Below the pieces are notes generated by a model. That model searched no databases. It saw nothing but the letters and a program-made list of their open reading frames with translations, and had not been told where the DNA came from. A DNA stretch of 64,000 nucleotides from Bacteroidaceae bacterium. GTDB lineage: Bacteria > Bacteroidota > Bacteroidia > Bacteroidales > Bacteroidaceae. The DNA is taken from contig JAFQBB010000019.1 of NCBI GenBank assembly GCA_017416805.1, positions 1 through 64,000 on the forward strand, given 5' to 3'. Made by a program: the position numbers and the translations under genes. How positions within the stretch are numbered: position 1 is the stretch's first letter; the number at the start of each line of letters is the position of its first letter. Shown here piece by piece: positions 59,349 to 64,000 of the stretch.

Positions 59349-59813
59349 ATGGCATATATGTCGGAAGAAGGCTACAACAAATTAGTAGCCGAGTTAAGAG
59401 AAATGGAAACAGTCCAACGTCCTGAGATTTCAAGGCAAATTGCAGAGGCGCGCGACAAGGGTGACTTGTCAGAGAATTCAGAATATGATGCAGCCAAAGA
59501 GGCACAAGGCATGTTGGAATTAAAGATCAGTAATCTGAAAGCCATCATCAGCGAAGCCAAGATTATTGACACCTCCAAATTGGATACCAGTACCGTACAA
59601 ATTCTCTCAAAGGTCGAGATGAAAAACGTGAAAAATGGCATGAAAATGGTATATACCATTGTATCAGAAAGTGAAGCTAATCTGAAGGAAGGAAAAATCT
59701 CGGTAAATACTCCTATAGCACAAGGATTGTTGGGCAAGAAAGTGGGCGATGTAGCAGAAATCACCATCCCACAAGGAAAGATTACATTGGAAATTGTAAA
59801 CATTTCATTCTAA
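59349..59813 (+). CDS. greA: Transcription elongation factor GreA
   Basis: 154 residues. Coiled-coil N-terminus MSEEGYNKLVAELREMETVQRPEISRQIAEARDKGDLSENSEYDAAKEAQGMLELKI with the acidic tip (GDLSENSEYDA). The C-terminal FKBP-like part includes VGDVAEITIPQGKITLEIVNI. It rescues backtracked RNA polymerase by stimulating transcript cleavage. HIT gene follows 7 bp later. Confidence 0.96.
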   Translation: MAYMSEEGYNKLVAELREMETVQRPEISRQIAEARDKGDLSENSEYDAAKEAQGMLELKISNLKAIISEAKIIDTSKLDTSTVQILSKVEMKNVKNGMKMVYTIVSESEANLKEGKISVNTPIAQGLLGKKVGDVAEITIPQGKITLEIVNISF

Positions 59814-59820
59814 TTCTATT

Positions 59821-60213
59821 ATGGCAAGTATTTTTACACGAATTGTTGCCGGGGAGATTCCCAGTTACAAGATTGCAGAAAACGAGCAATTCTATGCCTT
59901 CCTTGATATAAACCCTTTACAGAAAGGACATACATTAGTTATTCCCAAACGTGAAGTGGACTATATCTTCGACCTTGAAGACGAGGAATTGGCAGCAATG
60001 CATCTTTTTGCCAAGAAGATAGCAAACGCTATCCGCAAGACCTTTGATTGTAAAAAAGTTGGTGTTGCAGTTATGGGAATGGAAGTGCCTCATGCACACA
60101 TCCATCTCATTCCTATCAATAAGGAAAAAGATATGGTTTTCTCCAATCCGAAGCTGAAACTTTCTCGAGAAGAATTTGAGGAAATAGCAAAAGCTATACA
60201 GAAAAATATGTAA
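59821..60213 (+). CDS. HIT family nucleotide hydrolase/transferase
   Basis: 130 residues. SIFTRIVAGEIPSYKIAENEQFYAFLDINPLQKGHTLVIPKREVDYIFDL is the Hint/PKCI-type start and EVPHAHIHLIPIN is the HxHxHxx catalytic triad. It hydrolyses AMP-linked phosphoramidates or dinucleotides. Probably co-transcribed with greA. Confidence 0.93.
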   Translation: MASIFTRIVAGEIPSYKIAENEQFYAFLDINPLQKGHTLVIPKREVDYIFDLEDEELAAMHLFAKKIANAIRKTFDCKKVGVAVMGMEVPHAHIHLIPINKEKDMVFSNPKLKLSREEFEEIAKAIQKNM

Positions 60214-60340
60214 AAACACATCAAGAAGTGTGCTCCACTCTTTAATCCAAGACCACAAATAGGGGTCAACAAGTCTCAGTAATACAAAAATAAAGCCCTT
60301 TGTAAATAAAAAGATTACAAATGGCTTTATTGTATGTGAG

Positions 60341-60425
60341 TACTCGAAGCGGGACTTGAACCCGCACAGCCGCAATGGCCAAGGGATTTTAAGTCCCTCG
60401 TGTCTACCGATTCCACCATTCGAGC
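60341..60425 (-). tRNA. tRNA-Leu (anticodon TAA)
   Basis: 85 nt class II tRNA with a long variable arm. Acceptor GCTCGAA/TTCGAGT, discriminator A; anticodon loop ACTTAAAAT gives TAA. T arm GCGGGTTCAAGTCCCGC. No encoded CCA. Confidence 0.93.
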
Positions 60426-60446
60426 ATCCTTTTGTGGGGAGGGAAG

Positions 60447-60519
60447 AGCGGAAAACGAGGCTCGAACTCGCGACCCCAACCTTGGCAAGGTTGTGCTCTA
60501 CCAACTGAGCTATTTCCGC
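60447..60519 (-). tRNA. tRNA-Gly (anticodon GCC)
   Basis: Acceptor GCGGAAA/TTTCCGC, discriminator T. Anticodon arm AACCT-TGCCA-AGGTT gives GCC. 21 bp upstream of tRNA-Leu in the same direction. Confidence 0.93.
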
Positions 60520-60882
60520 ATAATCTTGAGGGTTGCTTTTCTAATTCGGGCGCAAAGATAGGTCAAATTCTTAATCTGGCCAAGTTTTTTGAGAGTTTTT
60601 TTAAGTTTTCACTATTCTAAACCATCTATTTTGAGCTATAACCTATAAGGCCTAAATCTTCTATAGCCAACCGTCTGAACCGCTTCCTCATGTGGGTAAA
60701 ATGGATATGTGATATTCTCCACCATGGGCAGTTATATTCTTTTGTGGGCACATCAGTTTGTCTTTCCTATAAAGATAAACGATGAAGAGGGGGGGGGAGA
60801 GGTATTGTAACTGGAAAAGTTTGATTTTTGTGCAAAAAAAAGAAGGAAAAGGAAGGTGTTCTGGGACTGTGTCATCAAAAAT
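60520..60882. other. Gene-free stretch with a G9 tract
   Basis: 363 bp between tRNA-Gly and the amidase. A -7-like box on minus near 60550 (CAAAGATA) probably serves the tRNAs. A run of nine G lies at 60789-60797. No gene is supported. Confidence 0.4.
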
Positions 60883-61689
60883 TCAAGGTTTATAGTCTGA
60901 GGCTATTCCATCGGCGATCCATCGTGCTAATGCCTGGCGATTGCTAGGGATAATCAAACGTTTTTGGTCTTGTTTATTGCGAATATTCCCAAGTTCCAAG
61001 AAAACCCCTACGGGTGCAGTATTACGTAGCACATACAGGTTGCGTTCGCTCACCGTTCCTGTAAATCCTCTTCCTGGCTGATGTTTCTTGTATTTAGCTT
61101 CGAATGTTGAACGTATTTTGTTTGCCAATTGTTTGCCCAATTTGCTTCCTTTGGCATGATAGAAATAAACATCCGTTTGCTTGCTTGCACTACGACTGTC
61201 TATATGAATAAAAATGGCTCTTTTATATTTACTTTTATCCTTACGGTATAGTTCATTAATTTTAGCAACTCGTTGATATAGCCGGTCTGTTTGGTTAAGG
61301 GGAATCTCTTTTCCCATGCATGTCTCTCGTTTGCTGTTTGGTAAAATACGCCCTTCGCGTATTCCATCTTTTTTATCTTGGATGATGATGTGCACCTTGG
61401 CACCACGCTGCATCAATTCACGTGCCAGTCTCAGTATGATATCGTAAGCATATTCATCTTCGTGTAGAGGTCGGCCTTGATAGATACCGATGGCACCAGG
61501 GTCTGGACCTCCATGTCCTGCAACTAAATAAAAACAAGCACCAGACAAATCATTTGAAGCGATGGTATAATTTGCCAATGCTTTCCCGAAAAGAGGTTCC
61601 TTCCTTGTTTGTCCTTTATTGTTTTGGGCTTGGATAGGAAGCAGTAAGGATAATAAAACAAAGATAAAATATAAGAGGAGAGCTTTCAT
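60883..61689 (-). CDS. N-acetylmuramoyl-L-alanine amidase (amidase_3 family)
   Basis: 268 residues with a signal peptide (MKALLLYFIFVLLSLLLPIQAQ). FYLVAGHGGPDPGAIGIYQGRPLHEDEYAYDIILRLARELMQRGAKVHIIIQ has the zinc His (GHGG) and Glu (HEDEYAYD) of AmiA/B/C-type enzymes; AIFIHIDSRSA supplies the next His and GVFLELGNIRNKQDQKRL the catalytic Glu. It cleaves the amide bond between MurNAc and the peptide stem in the periplasm. Located 27 bp after the barrel-like gene. Confidence 0.9.
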   Translation of the reverse strand: MKALLLYFIFVLLSLLLPIQAQNNKGQTRKEPLFGKALANYTIASNDLSGACFYLVAGHGGPDPGAIGIYQGRPLHEDEYAYDIILRLARELMQRGAKVHIIIQDKKDGIREGRILPNSKRETCMGKEIPLNQTDRLYQRVAKINELYRKDKSKYKRAIFIHIDSRSASKQTDVYFYHAKGSKLGKQLANKIRSTFEAKYKKHQPGRGFTGTVSERNLYVLRNTAPVGVFLELGNIRNKQDQKRLIIPSNRQALARWIADGIASDYKP

Positions 61690-61715
61690 CGCAGGACTTG
61701 TTCGTAATTCAGATG

Positions 61716-62786
61716 TCAGAAAAGTTTTGAGAGTATAAATTTCTCGGGATAGATACGCAGGATTATCAGCTGTGAATTGTCAATCTTCTTTTCTGTATAA
61801 TGGAATGAAGCAGTCACGTGACATTGGATATAATTCTTATTTAATAGATAAAATGTAACATCTGTCCGGTTATACAGGTTGCTCCGATAGTATGGATCTC
61901 CTTGGTGAAGTGCTATTCCGTATGTATCATAATCAGAGAACTGTTCCTTTCCGGCATATAAGCGATCGCGTAATTCAAAACGCCATTTTCTGAATTTTAC
62001 ATCACCTAAAAATCCTACAGGCAGTTTCCATTTCATATCTGTTCGGTCGCGATTACATGAAAGCATCATACCTATATTTATAGTAAAGGCATCAAGCCAA
62101 TTGAGACGGCTACTTTCCACTCCTATATATGGATTCAACATCAATTTGTCATAAACATAAAAGTTTTCCGATTCTTCTGGTACAGAGAAATGCGTAAGCT
62201 GGAAATTCCAACCTGCATAAAACTCTTTTTTATTAAAACGTCCGTCACTGACAATTTCGAATATTTCGCGTTCGGTAGGCCCTTGTTTGTTACGCCAATT
62301 GCAATATAGTTCTGCATATCCATTGCGCCCTGTATATTGAATAAGAGCTCCACTTAAGTTTGGAGAATAATAGCGTATAGAGTCGTAAAGAAATATATCA
62401 GGAAGTTCAGACTTCAGTCGTTCACGCGGAAAAGCCCCAAACGCCCCAGAAAAATGTCCTTGTTCATAGTGGTAATAAAAGGTGAAAGCAGTTTCTGCCA
62501 ATCCCTTCTCTCCAAAGTTTTTAATACCCAATCCGCCTATCATTATTTGGTTGGCCCCGAATTGCAAACCTATTTCTCCAGCCAATTGTGATCCGAAAAT
62601 GGTTTGAGAACGTTGATAGGGGCTATTTACTTCCCGGTTATCAAAAAAATTGTAGTTGGTTACCCCCAATACGATATCAGCCTTTCTTTTCTCTTGTGCA
62701 CAAAGGCTTGAAGAGGCATCTATAAGAAAAGAGACTATAATTAGCATGAACCAGTTGGTACGCAAAAGATTTAAGATTCTTGGCAT
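61716..62786 (-). CDS. Exported protein, probable outer-membrane barrel
   Basis: 356 residues. The N-terminus (LRTNWFMLIIVSFLIDASSSLCAQEKR) is a signal sequence. The mature protein has many amphipathic strands rich in Tyr/Phe (FTFYYHYEQGHFSGAFGAFPRERL, LSGALIQYTGRNGYAELYCNWRNKQG, FELRDRLYAGKEQFSDYDTYGIALHQGDPYYRSNLYNRTDVTFYLL). It looks like a porin-type barrel. No family named. It is divergent from the mrdA gene and lies upstream of the amidase, so an envelope role is plausible. Confidence 0.65.
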   Translation of the reverse strand: MPRILNLLRTNWFMLIIVSFLIDASSSLCAQEKRKADIVLGVTNYNFFDNREVNSPYQRSQTIFGSQLAGEIGLQFGANQIMIGGLGIKNFGEKGLAETAFTFYYHYEQGHFSGAFGAFPRERLKSELPDIFLYDSIRYYSPNLSGALIQYTGRNGYAELYCNWRNKQGPTEREIFEIVSDGRFNKKEFYAGWNFQLTHFSVPEESENFYVYDKLMLNPYIGVESSRLNWLDAFTINIGMMLSCNRDRTDMKWKLPVGFLGDVKFRKWRFELRDRLYAGKEQFSDYDTYGIALHQGDPYYRSNLYNRTDVTFYLLNKNYIQCHVTASFHYTEKKIDNSQLIILRIYPEKFILSKLF

Positions 62787-62920
62787 GAGGCTTATCAGTA
62801 TTGTTTTATGTTTTGTGCAAATATAATGCTATTTTGACAAATTCTTCTCAATTCCTGATAATTTTGTCATATTTCCAAAAGTAAAACAATGCTTCTGGCA
62901 AAAGTGAACACAAAAAACTG

Positions 62921-62928
62921 TATTTTTG
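62921..62928 (+). promoter_or_regulatory. -7 box of mrdA
   Basis: TATTTTTG matches TAnnTTTG; start near 62935, 15 nt before the ATG at 62950. Confidence 0.5.
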
Positions 62929-62949
62929 CAGGCAAAATAATGCATCAGG

Positions 62950-64000
62950 ATGAAAAAACATAGTCTGGATAATCGAAAATATGTCATAGGAAGTGTAGTC
63001 GTGGGTATTGTACTCATTTACATCTTTCGCCTGTTTTCGTTACAGATAGTGAGTGAAGAATACAAAAAACATGCGGACAGCAATGCTTTTCTGAAAAAAA
63101 CTCAATATCCTTCTCGTGGTGTCATGTACGATCGCTATGACAGTCTTTTGGTATATAACCAACTTGCCTATGATGTCACATTCATTCCACGTGAGGTAGA
63201 AGTCTTTGACACTCTTGACCTTTGCAATTCGTTAGGCATCACTTTGGAGTATTTTGAGAAACGAATGAAGGATATACGTAATCGAAAACTTAATCCTGGA
63301 TATTCACGTTTTACACATCAAACATTGCTTACTCAGTTGTCAAGTGAAGAGTTTTCGGTATTTCAAGAAAAACTTTTTCGTTTTCCCGGATTTTACGTAC
63401 AAAGGCGCAGCATCCGTCAATATAGCTGTAATGTAGGAGCTCATGTGTTGGGTGATGTTGCAGAAGTTTCTAAAAAAGATATTGAAAACTATGAATACTA
63501 CAAACGTGGGGACTATATAGGAAAACAAGGAATAGAGCGATTCTATGAAAAACAATTGCGAGGAGAAAAAGGAGTCGAAATTTTGCTTCGTGATGTGCAT
63601 GGACGTATTCAAGGCCGTTACATGGACGGAGCGATGGACATAGCTTCAACTCCAGGGAAAAATCTTAAATTGGGATTAGACATAAAGCTCCAAGCATTGG
63701 GTGAACATCTGCTGGAAGGAAAGATTGGTAGTATTGTGGCCATTGAACCTAAAACGGGTGAAATCCTCTGTATGGTAAGTGCGCCTTCATTTGACCCTCA
63801 TATGATGGTCGGTCGCCAACGGGGAGTAAATCATCTGGAGTTGTCGCGCGATGGATGGAAGCCCCTGCTTAACCGTGCCATTATGGGGTCTTATCCGCCA
63901 GGTTCCACATTCAAGACATCGCAAGCTCTTACATTTCTTGAAGAAGGTATCATTAATGAGCATACTGCCTATCCTTGTCATGGCGGATTTGTCCATCGTG
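62950..64000 (+). CDS. mrdA: Penicillin-binding protein 2, N-terminal 350 residues (runs off window)
   Basis: The frame from the ATG at 62950 stays open to the window edge. It starts MKKHSLDNRKYVIGSVVVG and has one TM helix (SVVVGIVLIYIFRLFSLQIV). The pedestal domain follows (FLKKTQYPSRGVMYDRYDSLLVYN; GKQGIERFYEKQLRGEKG), then the transpeptidase start with IGSIVAIEPKTGEILCMVSAPSFDP. The active-site Ser lies in YPPGSTFKTSQAL (SxxK). It cross-links peptidoglycan during elongation, normally with RodA. Confidence 0.93.
   Translation, partial: MKKHSLDNRKYVIGSVVVGIVLIYIFRLFSLQIVSEEYKKHADSNAFLKKTQYPSRGVMYDRYDSLLVYNQLAYDVTFIPREVEVFDTLDLCNSLGITLEYFEKRMKDIRNRKLNPGYSRFTHQTLLTQLSSEEFSVFQEKLFRFPGFYVQRRSIRQYSCNVGAHVLGDVAEVSKKDIENYEYYKRGDYIGKQGIERFYEKQLRGEKGVEILLRDVHGRIQGRYMDGAMDIASTPGKNLKLGLDIKLQALGEHLLEGKIGSIVAIEPKTGEILCMVSAPSFDPHMMVGRQRGVNHLELSRDGWKPLLNRAIMGSYPPGSTFKTSQALTFLEEGIINEHTAYPCHGGFVHR

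Noticed and set aside
60789..60797. G9 tract as phase-variation switch
   Set aside because: It lies downstream of the amidase stop and away from any promoter or reading frame.

Overview
The window is chromosomal DNA of a member of the Bacteroidota, most likely order Bacteroidales (Bacteroidaceae/Prevotellaceae-like). The reasons are the many intergenic -7 boxes of the TAnnTTTG type with a TTTG or TTG about 20 bp upstream, the family-typical proteins (DUF3244, DUF4290, DUF6108-like, VirE-N/DUF3987 pair, PorP/GldKLMN, carboxynorspermidine synthase), and multidomain secreted glycosidases. No rRNA genes and no CRISPR array are present; six tRNA genes are visible (Arg-CCG, Gly-TCC, Tyr-GTA, Thr-TGT, Leu-TAA, Gly-GCC).

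Layout. 0-7.7 kb: a leftward cluster of exported proteins (truncated secreted protein, gingipain-like C25 peptidase, membrane acyltransferase, a T9SS-sorted S74-like protein, a DUF3244 protein), divergent from a TPR/transmembrane/coiled-coil regulator at 8.0-9.8 kb that is split by a -1 frameshift exactly at an A AAA AAC slippery heptamer. 10-13.2 kb: carboxynorspermidine synthase, peroxiredoxin (bcp) and recA, separated by G/C-rich palindromic repeats. 13.4-21.3 kb: a 7.8-kb integrated island in the 3' end of tRNA-Arg, bounded by 20-bp direct repeats. It carries a tyrosine integrase, an unknown AT-rich gene, an excisionase-like HTH, DUF3987 and VirE-N/PriCT replication proteins, RusA, a possible small terminase, an ECF sigma factor and a toxin-antitoxin pair. 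It has no relaxase and no capsid genes, so it looks like a phage-satellite (PICI-like) element. 21.4-43.3 kb: housekeeping genes (ECF sigma/anti-sigma operon, rnz, rpsA, sugar kinase-like ATPase, a GH2-GH43 fusion, yraN, birA, tadA, folA-thyA, an RsmF-like methyltransferase, tsaB, murA, rimM, trxA, three tRNAs, hpf, xerC, rpsU, mdh). 43.6-52.5 kb: a GC-richer stretch with aminopeptidase P, gamma-carbonic anhydrase, a second ECF sigma operon, an AAA/DUF4143 ATPase and a large FtsX-type permease. 53-59.2 kb: the type IX secretion core porP-gldKLMN. 59.3-64 kb: greA, a HIT protein, two tRNAs, a cell-wall amidase, an outer-membrane-type protein and the start of PBP2 (mrdA).

How the parts connect. 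The T9SS machine at 53-59 kb could export the CTD-bearing protein at 5.9-7.1 kb. The C25 peptidase is of a class usually T9SS-exported but shows no recognisable sorting domain. Two separate ECF sigma operons each pair a sigma factor with a one-TM partner and a periplasmic or outer-membrane product. The intergenic regions are rich in phased palindromes: a 22-bp period at 39.9 kb, a 21-bp period at 52.6 kb, about 32 bp at 50.0 kb, and an irregular array at 19.4-19.6 kb inside the island. These, the island itself, the slippery frameshift, MurA with Asp in place of the fosfomycin-target Cys, and repeat-derived inserts inside a glycosidase are the observations most worth a second look.
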